Positions 1 through 6,222 of a stretch of DNA of 14,172 nt are shown here, piece after piece. The first letter of the stretch is position 1, and each line of letters starts with the position of its first letter. The notes beneath the pieces are model-generated. The model searched no databases. It was not told where the DNA came from and was given only the letters and a program-made list of their open reading frames with translations. The stretch is taken from assembly GCA_016714765.1 (NCBI GenBank), contig JADKCF010000038.1:1-14172 (forward strand). The letters are read 5' to 3'. Source of the stretch: Saprospiraceae bacterium. GTDB lineage: Bacteria; Bacteroidota; Bacteroidia; Chitinophagales; Saprospiraceae. The position numbers were made by a program, and so were the translations under genes.

Positions 1-164
1 ATTTATTTATTGTAAATTGTACAATGGCGATAGACGCATTTTTTGACTCTTCATTCTTATCGCGTTTTTTTGAACGCTACCCCAGACCAATTGCTGTCAT
101 TAACTGAAAGATTTTGACTTTTCAGCTGACCCTAAATAACCACAGCCTGCCTGTCGTCAAGATG
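1..164. other. Non-coding stretch at the left edge
   Basis: No convincing gene is seen. A 27-codon plus-strand frame starting at position 24 is too short and unrecognised. A short inverted repeat (CTGAAA near 104 with TTTCAG near 120) lies about 40 bases beyond the stop of the minus-strand gene at 165. It has no T-run on that strand, so it is not a convincing terminator. Confidence 0.4.
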
Positions 165-662
165 CTACACAAATCTTTTATGCCAGCTTTGACTGATAGG
201 TTTAATCCACGCTGAAACAAAATCAGATTTTGTCTTTACAAGGTTATCAAAAACAAGCGTATCGTCCGAAATATCTCCGCTCAAGTATAATGCTTGTAGC
301 CCACTTAAAGATACAATGGAAATGTTTTGATTGTTAGGCGTGTTCTCTGTGCAATATGCCACATTGAGTCTCTCAAGCAGCGTGATTTTATATCTGGTTT
401 CAAGATATTGAATAAAATGAATTGATTTATCGATGGAACACCCACCTGTAGTCACATAGCTTTCGTCAGCCATAAGTACTACAAATCTATTAAAAAAAAC
501 ATTTCCTGCAGCATGCAATTGCTGATTATGAGACGACCACTCACTTAGAAAAGTAAATAAGTCTTGGTTTATGGCTGCTGTCTGGTCATCAGTAAGCAAG
601 CTGTCAGATTGATAAATCCACACTTTAGAGTCATTGGCTAGTTCAACTATGGGTTTCAACAT
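165..662 (-). CDS. Conserved Bacteroidota protein of unknown function (family often mislabelled 'ABC transporter ATPase')
   Basis: This is a 165-residue soluble protein with no signal peptide and no membrane span. The hallmarks seen are WIYQSD (residues 15-20), an FNRF segment (57-60) and the block GCSIDKS (74-80) followed by IHFIQ. From memory this pattern marks a family of about 160 residues found widely in Bacteroidota and often carried in databases as 'ABC transporter ATPase'. The sequence has no Walker A (GxxxxGKS/T), no LSGGQ signature and no Walker B, so that name is not supported. The conserved Cys/Asp/Lys/Ser cluster suggests a binding or catalytic site, but no function can be assigned. 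It is probably transcribed on its own: 161 bases separate it from the upstream membrane-protein gene, and that gap contains a 16-bp palindrome. Confidence 0.8.
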   Translation of the reverse strand: MLKPIVELANDSKVWIYQSDSLLTDDQTAAINQDLFTFLSEWSSHNQQLHAAGNVFFNRFVVLMADESYVTTGGCSIDKSIHFIQYLETRYKITLLERLNVAYCTENTPNNQNISIVSLSGLQALYLSGDISDDTLVFDNLVKTKSDFVSAWIKPISQSWHKRFV

Positions 663-721
663 GTCTTGAAATATTTTTTAAAAATTAAAAGTAACAGCTA
701 TATCGTTATGACTTTTTTGAC

Positions 722-737
722 TCCACAGGTCTGTGGA
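722..737. repeat. 16-bp perfect palindrome between two minus-strand genes
   Basis: TCCACAG and CTGTGGA flank a GT centre, giving a perfect inverted repeat 60 bases upstream of the start at 662. A two-base centre is too tight for a normal RNA hairpin unless the inner pairs open. The minus strand has no T-run after it, so it is not a terminator for the gene at 824-2125. It could be an operator for the gene at 165-662. This is inferred from position only. Confidence 0.3.
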
Positions 738-823
738 TGTTTTTACTCCATGTGAAACAAATATTTCCATATAGAGTTTTGGATGTGTATAATCTGCTGC
801 AATAAAGATATAAAGGAGCAAAG

Positions 824-2125
824 TTACAACAGACTCTTGATTGATTGTTTCAGATTCAGGTATTTTATCGAAAGTCTTTCTGTCACTTCAGTCAGATCTG
901 TGCTTTGTACTACAATGTATATAGCGGCCGGGTACAAATGGTGAAAAAGTCTTTTCATAGATGTAGACATGTGCCACAACAATTCTCTGGGGGTTATCAA
1001 GTATATTCCCAAATAAATCACAAAGCTGAAAAATAAAATCCTGTATTCCCCGGAAAGCTTACTTATGTTTTTAACACAAATAAGAACTACTATCAGAAAG
1101 CTATAATATTTTGCAAAAAGCGTTTCCATTGAAAATCTAAGGATGTGAAAATACCTGTAGGGATCCAATAACTTGTCAAAAGTAGAAATGGATTGCCCGG
1201 CCATGATGTCATTAGACGGAGCATACGTAGCTTTAATAAAAAGTGCCATTAGGAATAACGGTGCTGCTCCCATTAAAATACCTTTCAATTTTGCCAGTCT
1301 GTCGTCTTCATATAGCAGAGTATACAGGCATAAGCTAAGAAGTAAAACATATCCTTCATTTTTTATAGAAAGAGCTAAAGAGCATATGATTCCTGCGACC
1401 AATAAATAGTGTTTAGGTTTTTCGACCATTAAAATCATTACGATCAAATAAGTACAAGCAATCAAACTGTCCGCAAATTGCGATGCACATATTGCTACAA
1501 AGTTGAAATCCAACATCAATAAAATCAAGAGTCCAATTCCAACTTTTATATGATCTTTAAATCTGGAATATATTGTGATTAATATCAACAAATAAGTGAA
1601 CAAAGCAATAGAGGCCGGAACAAAGGCATATACACCATGCATACTTCTCCAAAACATAGCTATGGCAGCCGGAAAGAGCAACGGATAATCGGCATGGGAC
1701 CAGGATAATTCTTTTACAAACATTGTAGTCCATATCTCTGGATAATACATAAATTTTGCATGTAAATTCCAAATAGACCAGGCATCCCAAGCACCCCATC
1801 TCACAGTAAATATGGTAAATACCATAAATGCTACCCACACTAAAAACAATAACCTCTTATCCTGAACGATTTTGAGTTTTCTGATAAAATTGTTTTTGTA
1901 TAGTACCGCTAAATAAACCAACAGCATAAGGGATAACAAATATGCAAAATTCCACCCCAAAATTAAACTTGCAGTGTAATTAGTAGCCATCCACGTCGTA
2001 GCAACAATTAAGGAAAGAAACACAGACAGGTATTTTTCATAAGAGAATGAATAAAACACCTGCAAACAAAATAAATAGGTGAGCATAAGATTTGTAAATA
2101 TTAGAACGGATATTACGATCTCCAT
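824..2125 (-). CDS. Polytopic membrane protein, putative GT-C (family 39-like) glycosyltransferase
   Basis: The protein has 433 residues and is very hydrophobic throughout, with roughly ten membrane spans. The first large loop carries WGAWDAWSIWNLHAKF (residues 110-125) with an acidic residue at D114, followed by HADYPLLFP (144-152). Later come QFADS (216-220) and SIKNEG (253-258). An Asp in the first periplasmic loop plus a later KNEG segment after a span is typical of GT-C fold transferases that use polyprenyl-phosphate sugars, including family 39-like proteins. On that basis it probably transfers a sugar to a lipid or protein on the periplasmic face. Acceptor and donor are unknown. It starts 4 bases after the stop of the 113-residue membrane protein at 2130-2471, so the two are almost certainly co-transcribed. 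It could also be a non-enzymatic membrane protein of similar layout. Confidence 0.65.
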   Translation of the reverse strand: MEIVISVLIFTNLMLTYLFCLQVFYSFSYEKYLSVFLSLIVATTWMATNYTASLILGWNFAYLLSLMLLVYLAVLYKNNFIRKLKIVQDKRLLFLVWVAFMVFTIFTVRWGAWDAWSIWNLHAKFMYYPEIWTTMFVKELSWSHADYPLLFPAAIAMFWRSMHGVYAFVPASIALFTYLLILITIYSRFKDHIKVGIGLLILLMLDFNFVAICASQFADSLIACTYLIVMILMVEKPKHYLLVAGIICSLALSIKNEGYVLLLSLCLYTLLYEDDRLAKLKGILMGAAPLFLMALFIKATYAPSNDIMAGQSISTFDKLLDPYRYFHILRFSMETLFAKYYSFLIVVLICVKNISKLSGEYRILFFSFVIYLGIYLITPRELLWHMSTSMKRLFHHLYPAAIYIVVQSTDLTEVTERLSIKYLNLKQSIKSLL

Positions 2126-2129
2126 GACG

Positions 2130-2471
2130 TCATTCTTTTATAATTTCAGAAGTAGTTTGGGCGTCGCTCCCCTTTGTTGATATTCTTACTAGGGAGGTAG
2201 AATCATTCGGCAATTCACATTCGAGCAATGTAGGGGCCATAGCAAATTGAGCTAAATAGTAAAACTTTATTCTCCCAGTATCAGGGCTTAAAACTTGATG
2301 CCTTTTTTGTTCCTGATTTAACAACTCCCCTAATTTATCTGGTTCACTATTGTTTTTTTCAAGGGATAAAGTCCAGATTGAATAAGACAATGCCATCAAT
2401 AAATACATTATTACCAAACCACCTTTGCGCTCAATGAAAAGTGAAAATCTTTTGCTGCTTATGCTTTCCAT
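2130..2471 (-). CDS. Small single-span membrane protein, partner of the GT-C-like gene
   Basis: The product has 113 residues: a short basic N-terminus (residues 1-18), one hydrophobic span (about 19-37), then a polar domain of about 75 residues that would lie in the periplasm. The segment YYLAQFAMAPTLLEC (residues 71-85) is the most family-like part. I recall similar AQYxLAP strings in short proteins encoded with GT-C transferases, but cannot confirm this here. It precedes the GT-C-like gene by 4 bases, so it is first in a two-gene operon and may be an accessory subunit. The function is unknown. Confidence 0.65.
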   Translation of the reverse strand: MESISSKRFSLFIERKGGLVIMYLLMALSYSIWTLSLEKNNSEPDKLGELLNQEQKRHQVLSPDTGRIKFYYLAQFAMAPTLLECELPNDSTSLVRISTKGSDAQTTSEIIKE

Positions 2472-2488
2472 CTTTTTAAATCAGTGTT

Positions 2489-2496
2489 CAAAGATA
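2489..2496 (-). promoter_or_regulatory. Possible -7 box for the GT-C operon
   Basis: Read on the minus strand this is TATCTTTG, a full match to the Bacteroidota -7 consensus TAnnTTTG, ending 18 bases upstream of the start at 2471. No TTTG is present 19-20 bases further upstream, so only one of the two promoter elements is seen. Confidence 0.3.
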
Positions 2497-2619
2497 TGTT
2501 TTAATTCGGTTTTGTGGTACGATACCTTATGTAATGATCGATAAAAAATGATGTTTGGTCTTAATGACTGAACCATAAGAGGTTCGTTTGCGTTAATAAA
2601 TTATAAAACCATAAATATA

Positions 2620-3087
2620 ATGTTCGGAAAAGTAAAAAAGATACTTGGTATTGAAGGTGTTAAGTTGGAACTCATTGTACCTGAAAAAATATCTTCTGAA
2701 GTCGGAATTGTGACAGGTATTATAAAATTGACGTCTCTAAGTGATGATAATATTGTGGAAGGGATTCATCTCAAAATGATAGAGAAATACTCTCGGGGCC
2801 GTGGTGAGAATAAACTGATCAATGAGTACCCTATGGGTGAGCTCAACAGAAAAGAAATGATTTCGATTTCCAAAAATGACATCATCGAACTGACATTTGA
2901 GTTGGACTTTGTACACGTAAAATCAGAGATGGACAAGCTTGGTGAGAGTAATTTTTTAACAAAAGGGCTGGTAGGTCTTGCAAAAAAAGCACGGGGTGTA
3001 AAATCTGAATACACTATCAGAGCCGAGGCAAATATCAAGGGCACGACATTAAATCCATTTGACATTAAAACTATCCAACTCATATAA
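2620..3087 (+). CDS. Spo0M-like (arrestin-fold) protein, short form
   Basis: The product has 155 residues and begins MFGKVKKILGIEGVKLEL, with alternating beta-strand-like segments afterwards. The opening (FGKVKK.LGIEGVK) and the pattern ...IHLKMIEKYSRGRGENKLINEY (residues 49-70) resemble the N-terminal arrestin-like domain of the Spo0M family (COG4326). In Bacillus that family has a regulatory role and proteins of about 250 residues; this one is a little over half that length, so it corresponds to one arrestin-like domain. No signal peptide or membrane span is present, so it is likely cytosolic. The ArsC-like gene follows after 9 bases, suggesting a two-gene operon. The family assignment comes from recognition of the N-terminus. 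The role is unknown. Confidence 0.6.
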   Translation: MFGKVKKILGIEGVKLELIVPEKISSEVGIVTGIIKLTSLSDDNIVEGIHLKMIEKYSRGRGENKLINEYPMGELNRKEMISISKNDIIELTFELDFVHVKSEMDKLGESNFLTKGLVGLAKKARGVKSEYTIRAEANIKGTTLNPFDIKTIQLI

Positions 3088-3096
3088 GAATCTATA

Positions 3097-3447
3097 ATGA
3101 GAAAGATTTATTACCTGTCCTCGTGTGACACATGTATAAAAATCCTTAAGCAAGTCAATACTGAAGGAGTGGAACTCATCGATATCAAAAAAAATAACAT
3201 CGGTAAAGAAGACCTCGATATTATGAAAAAGAAAACGGGGAGTTATGAAGCACTTTTCAATAAAAGAGCTCAAAAACTAAAAGAAATGCCTGAAAATAAA
3301 AAACCGGTCAATGAGGCGGACTTTAGAAAACTGATTTTAAATGAGTACACATTCCTGAAAAGGCCTGCATGCATCATAGATGGCAAGGTAATAGCCGGAA
3401 ATGATAAAAAATCTGTGGAAGCTCTCATAGAAGCATTGCCTCTGTAA
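3097..3447 (+). CDS. ArsC/Spx-family thioredoxin-fold protein
   Basis: The product has 116 residues, the normal size for the ArsC/Spx/YffB superfamily. The N-terminus reads as a beta strand followed by SCDTC, giving a CxxC pair at C10 and C13, as in Spx-type members; classical ArsC proteins have one nucleophilic cysteine at about this place. The C-terminal half has FLKRPACIIDGKVIAG (residues 87-102), matching the family's conserved 'RP...dGk.i.G' strand pair. KRAQKL (about residues 57-62) lies where a substrate-binding Arg occurs in ArsC. It could be a glutaredoxin-linked arsenate reductase or a redox protein of unknown target. No other ars genes are nearby, so arsenate resistance is not supported by context. 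It lies 9 bases behind the Spo0M-like gene. Confidence 0.8.
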   Translation: MRKIYYLSSCDTCIKILKQVNTEGVELIDIKKNNIGKEDLDIMKKKTGSYEALFNKRAQKLKEMPENKKPVNEADFRKLILNEYTFLKRPACIIDGKVIAGNDKKSVEALIEALPL

Positions 3448-3457
3448 AGTGAATTAC

Positions 3458-3949
3458 CTACCTGCAGTTTAGTAAAATAGGAGTTGTAGTTACAGTATTG
3501 GATTGGTTACCAGACCTGTCTTTTATGTACACGTCCATTGTAAGGTTATTGGAAGGGAATTCGTCAGATTTTTCGCATGGCGGTATGCCTGTATCTTTAT
3601 CATAAATACAGCAAGTAGTATAAATTTTTATAGAAATGGTGCCTGATATACCATTTCCTGCGCCTTCCTCCGGAACAAATGGCGCTTTATATTCCCTGAA
3701 TACTTCTCCAGTTCGTTTGTCTTTAATAAACACGTTTTTTTCAGAACCCGTTGCGAGTGTCCCAAAATCACCATCTCCATCAGTAAAATAAAGAACTAAA
3801 GTCAAAGAGTCTTCTGCAAAAACCCCCTGATTCATGGTAGATTTCGAAAATGATCTGAACTCCAGATATGGAACATCAGAATATTCAGGTGGCTTTACAC
3901 AAGAAAAGATTATCAACAAGCAATAAAATAACAGAATGCTTCTCATCAT
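3458..3949 (-). CDS. Putative lipoprotein of unknown function
   Basis: The product has 163 residues. It opens with a basic-hydrophobic signal sequence and a lipobox-like IIFSC, placing the lipidated cysteine at C17. The mature part is predicted to be beta-rich and contains FTDGDGDFG (residues 55-63), an Asp/Gly-rich turn common in Bacteroidota surface lipoproteins. Four further cysteines (a CC pair, a C in PPCEK, and the last-but-one residue) could form disulfides outside the cytoplasm. The first two codons are both ATG, so the start may be either. Its end is 10 bases from the convergent ArsC-like gene, and its start faces the LuxE-like gene across a 62-base divergent gap. No function can be assigned. 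Confidence 0.75.
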   Translation of the reverse strand: MMRSILLFYCLLIIFSCVKPPEYSDVPYLEFRSFSKSTMNQGVFAEDSLTLVLYFTDGDGDFGTLATGSEKNVFIKDKRTGEVFREYKAPFVPEEGAGNGISGTISIKIYTTCCIYDKDTGIPPCEKSDEFPSNNLTMDVYIKDRSGNQSNTVTTTPILLNCR

Positions 3950-4011
3950 GGATATTAGATGTAATTAAAAAAATGACCTTATCTTGTGCCATACTTTACA
4001 AAATCAGGAAG

Positions 4012-5040
4012 ATGGATTCAGCATTTGAAAAGGAACGAAAACAACTTTACCAATGTTTTATGGGCTTAACCACGAGCAATCAGAACAAAATGGATGTATA
4101 TGTTTTAGACCTGTTCAAATTCCAATACAAATATAATGAAACCTATCGTCAATTCACCAAAAATTTGGGTTATTCTGAAGACAACATCACAAATATAGCC
4201 CAAATCCCTTACCTGCCGATCAGTGCTTTTAAAACCAGAGAAATCAAGACAGGCGATTTTACAGCTCAGGAAATATTCAACAGCAGCGGCACTTCCGGGC
4301 AGATTCGCTCAAATCACTTTATCAGAGATGTGCAGCATTATCACTTACACACTGCTCATATCTGGTCTCTTTACTTCAGAAATGTAGAGACATATTGTAT
4401 ATTGGGCTTACTGCCCGGCTACCTCGAACGAGATGGTTCATCCCTGATCAGTATGGTCTCCTATTTTATAAGCTTATCACAATATAAAGAAAGCGGATTT
4501 TATGTACGGGAACATGAAACACTATATAGACATTTGGTACAATGCAAGAACAAAAACATACCTGTTGTACTTTTTGGGGTGACGTATGCGTTGCTGGATT
4601 TTGCAGCAAAATATCATCTTGATTTTCCGGAGCTCATCATCATGGAAACAGGAGGCATGAAGGGAAACCGGGAAGAAATGACAAAACACGCATTGCACGA
4701 TATGCTGAAAAGGTCATTTGGCATATCTAAAGTCTATTCTGAATATGGCATGACCGAATTGATGTCACAAGCTTATACAAAAGGTGAAAGCTACTTTTAT
4801 CCCAATCCCTTTTTAAAGATCACTACAAAACAGATCAACGATCCGCTCTCCGAAGAAAAAAAGGGAAAACCAGGCATCATTTCTATCATGGATTTGGCCA
4901 ATATCGACAGTTGCGCATTCATACAGACTGAAGATCTTGGGATGGTTTATGATGATAAGAGATTTGAGATTGCAGGAAGGTTGGATAGTGCTGATCTGAG
5001 AGGTTGCAACCTTTTGTTGCAGGAAACGGGTTTAATGTAA
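4012..5040 (+). CDS. LuxE-like acyl-protein synthetase (acyl-adenylating family)
   Basis: With the start at 4012 the protein has 342 residues, close to the usual length of the LuxE/PaaK-like group. The nucleotide-binding loop is SSGTSGQ (residues 91-97). METGGMKG (211-218) and SEYGMTEL (243-250) match the adenylate-forming core, and the C-terminus carries GRLDSADLRGCNL. These enzymes activate a carboxylic acid with ATP and pass it to a protein or thiol. LuxE works with LuxC and LuxD in bioluminescence, but neither those nor luxAB is here, so the substrate is unknown. The frame is open from 3868, but those upstream codons run antisense to the lipoprotein gene and resemble nothing in the family. 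An in-frame ATG at 3973 is a second option. The ATG at 4012 has AGGAAG directly before it. Confidence 0.8.
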   Translation: MDSAFEKERKQLYQCFMGLTTSNQNKMDVYVLDLFKFQYKYNETYRQFTKNLGYSEDNITNIAQIPYLPISAFKTREIKTGDFTAQEIFNSSGTSGQIRSNHFIRDVQHYHLHTAHIWSLYFRNVETYCILGLLPGYLERDGSSLISMVSYFISLSQYKESGFYVREHETLYRHLVQCKNKNIPVVLFGVTYALLDFAAKYHLDFPELIIMETGGMKGNREEMTKHALHDMLKRSFGISKVYSEYGMTELMSQAYTKGESYFYPNPFLKITTKQINDPLSEEKKGKPGIISIMDLANIDSCAFIQTEDLGMVYDDKRFEIAGRLDSADLRGCNLLLQETGLM

Positions 5041-5087
5041 CACACATCTAAAAAATGTTATTTTCTTGCATTAATCATACATAAAAA

Positions 5088-5119
5088 TTTGATGGTTAGA
5101 TTTCCTTCACTTATATTTG
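5088..5119 (+). promoter_or_regulatory. Strong match to a Bacteroidota promoter (TTTG-n20-TATATTTG)
   Basis: TTTG lies at 5088-5091 and TATATTTG at 5112-5119, with 20 bases between them. Both boxes and the spacing fit the known Bacteroidota -33/-7 consensus (TTTG, 19-20 bases, TAnnTTTG). Transcription would start at about 5122-5127, in front of a hairpin and a terminator and not in front of any open reading frame. Confidence 0.6.
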
Positions 5120-5121
5120 CA

Positions 5122-5198
5122 TTGTGAGAAGGGTTAATCCTCACAAAGGTGCTGTTATAGTTGATTAAGTCCGACCCCAAAAAACGTCGGACTTTTTT
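5122..5198 (+). ncRNA. Candidate ~75-nt small RNA between the LuxE-like gene and ssrA
   Basis: A promoter match ends at 5119. A 5' hairpin follows (TTGTGAG at 5122-5128 with CTCACAA at 5140-5146), then an unpaired linker of about 20 bases, then an intrinsic terminator (stem 5167-5175 with 5186-5194). No start codon with a useful frame lies inside. Promoter, short structured body and terminator together are what an independent small RNA gene looks like. It does not look like a tRNA, and I do not recognise it as 6S or SRP RNA. The alternative is that the terminator simply serves the LuxE-like gene, which ends 130 bases upstream. Confidence 0.45.
5167..5198 (+). terminator. Intrinsic terminator
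   Basis: AAGTCCGAC (5167-5175) pairs perfectly with GTCGGACTT (5186-5194) across a 10-base loop of mostly C and A. The right arm runs into six T residues (5193-5198). It would end the candidate small RNA and any read-through from the LuxE-like gene. Confidence 0.8.
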
Positions 5199-5331
5199 AA
5201 TTATGTCTGTTTTATTGAAATGTAAAACTACATAGTAAAAAAATTGCCTCCTAAGTGGAACAAATAAGAACATATCTGCGTTTATGGTGGTGTATAAAGA
5301 TACAACCCACCCTAACAGGTAGGTCAATAAT

Positions 5332-5700
5332 GGGGATGACTGGTATCGACAGGAAAGATTATCGGTCTGTAAGCATGCCGGAGCACGATTGTTCACTCCG
5401 TAAAAAATGATGATCAAACAACAAATGGCGATAATAACTTCGCATTAGCTGCGTAATCTAGGATTGCAAAGCTTTTAGTGCCGCCCGGATGACGTCCGAT
5501 ATATGCCGGTAGCCGCACTTCAACAGACCCGCGGACTAGGTGAGTGAGATGCTTCGATCACAATCCGAAAACACAGAAGATAAGATGAAGGCGCCGTGGG
5601 CTTCTGTACCTGCCTGATTCCGAAAATCCGAACAGAAGATAAGCATGTAGAAAGCGTTCAGTTGCTTTGTCTGGACCAGGGTTCGAGTCCCTGCATCTCA
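5332..5700 (+). ncRNA. ssrA: Transfer-messenger RNA (tmRNA)
   Basis: tmRNA rescues stalled ribosomes by adding a degradation tag to unfinished proteins. The 5' end GGGGATGACTGGTATCGACAGG-like start and the 3' T-arm (stem CAGGG 5677-5681 with CCCTG 5689-5693 around TTCGAGT) are diagnostic. G5333-G5338 pairs with C5694-C5699 to form the acceptor stem. G5332 faces A5700, which fits the unpaired discriminator position, and CCA is not encoded. The tag frame begins at GGC 5427 and reads GDNNFALAA followed by TAA at 5454-5456. The body is one piece with no permuted form. No TAnnTTTG box lies immediately upstream, so the promoter is unclear. The exact 5' and 3' ends could be off by a base or two. Confidence 0.95.
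5427..5456 (+). other. ssrA: tmRNA tag-peptide reading frame (GDNNFALAA)
   Basis: The resume codon GGC at 5427 is followed by GAT AAT AAC TTC GCA TTA GCT GCG and the stop TAA. The final ALAA is the protease-recognition end typical of bacterial tags, and a glycine resume codon is usual in Bacteroidota. Confidence 0.85.
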
Positions 5701-5708
5701 CAAACAAT

Positions 5709-5752
5709 AGCACATAATATATTACAAACGGTGTATTATGTGCTTTTTTTTT
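5709..5752 (+). terminator. Intrinsic terminator of ssrA
   Basis: AGCACATAATA (5709-5719) pairs perfectly with TATTATGTGCT (5734-5744), and one or two further pairs extend the stem inward. A run of nine T residues (5744-5752) follows. It begins nine bases after the tmRNA 3' end, so it is the tmRNA terminator. Confidence 0.9.
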
Positions 5753-5801
5753 ATTGCGAACTACCCTACTTATTTGGATTATTTTGCCAGCTTTATTTCC
5801 C

Positions 5802-5928
5802 TTACAGATTAATGTCAGGCACTAAACTTTCTAAAAGTTGTTGCAGGTCGCCACGAAAAGTATGCTCGGTCGCATTACCAAGTTTTATATCGTTTGTTTA
5901 TATTATCTATATACTGGTCTAATTCCAC
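5802..5928 (-). pseudogene. Frameshifted N-terminal remnant of a restriction-modification DNA methyltransferase
   Basis: From a GTG at 5928 the minus strand reads MELDQYIDNINKRYKT; after one surplus base near 5880 it continues GNATEHTFRGDLQQLLESL and then VPDINL before a TAA at 5802-5804. The joined string closely resembles the start of large Type IIG/Type ISP-like N6-adenine methylase-nuclease proteins (pattern YKTGxATEHTxRxDLxxLLExLxPDI), which run to around a thousand residues. Only about 42 codons survive, in two frames, and nothing recognisable follows, so the gene is dead. A TATATTTG box at 5989-5982 could be its former promoter. The fragment ends about 100 bases beyond the tmRNA 3' end, consistent with leftovers of an island near ssrA. 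The family call rests on memory of the motif, not on a search. Confidence 0.6.
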
Positions 5929-6222
5929 TTTTTAATATTAAAGAATTACAAAATTGTAGAAATTGAGTTATTATTACAAGGCAAATATAGCTTTATTTAT
6001 ATTGAAATATTTTCGGTACAGTATAAACTATTCTTGGTCAAATAATTTTTTTAAAAAGTCATGGATTCAAGTCAAAAAAGCATCAATTTATAATTTCACG
6101 ATTTCACTATTGAACTCAAGTTCACATTAAGTCTCTTTGACAAATATAAGATGAAAAACTTCACATATGAAACAATTTCTATTAAAAGTAAAAACTCATA
6201 TCTATTTTTTTTGAGCAGAACT
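5929..6222. other. AT-rich intergenic stretch
   Basis: No coding region, RNA gene or terminator is apparent in these 294 bases. A minus-strand TATATTTG box lies at 5982-5989. A near-palindrome TGAACT-CA-AGTTCA lies at 6111-6124, about 100 bases beyond the stop of the mannan operon's last gene. No hairpin with a T-run follows that gene on the minus strand. Confidence 0.5.

Noticed and set aside
24..107. 27-codon plus-strand frame at the left edge
   Set aside because: It is short, unrecognised and without a promoter match; insufficient to call a gene.
3868..4011. Upstream extension of the LuxE-like frame, giving 390 residues
   Set aside because: It runs antisense through the start of the lipoprotein gene, has no family-like sequence, and the ATG at 4012 gives the usual family length.
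5058..5417. Minus-strand open frame of 119 codons
   Set aside because: It runs antisense through the candidate small RNA and the 5' end of tmRNA, and its composition looks like chance.
5596..5922. Plus-strand open frame of 108 codons
   Set aside because: It covers the tmRNA 3' half, the terminator and the antisense strand of the methyltransferase relic, and the translation resembles no protein.
6111..6124. Near-palindrome TGAACT-CA-AGTTCA
   Set aside because: It lies downstream of a gene end and near no promoter, with no second copy seen; a 6-bp arm is easily due to chance in AT-rich DNA.
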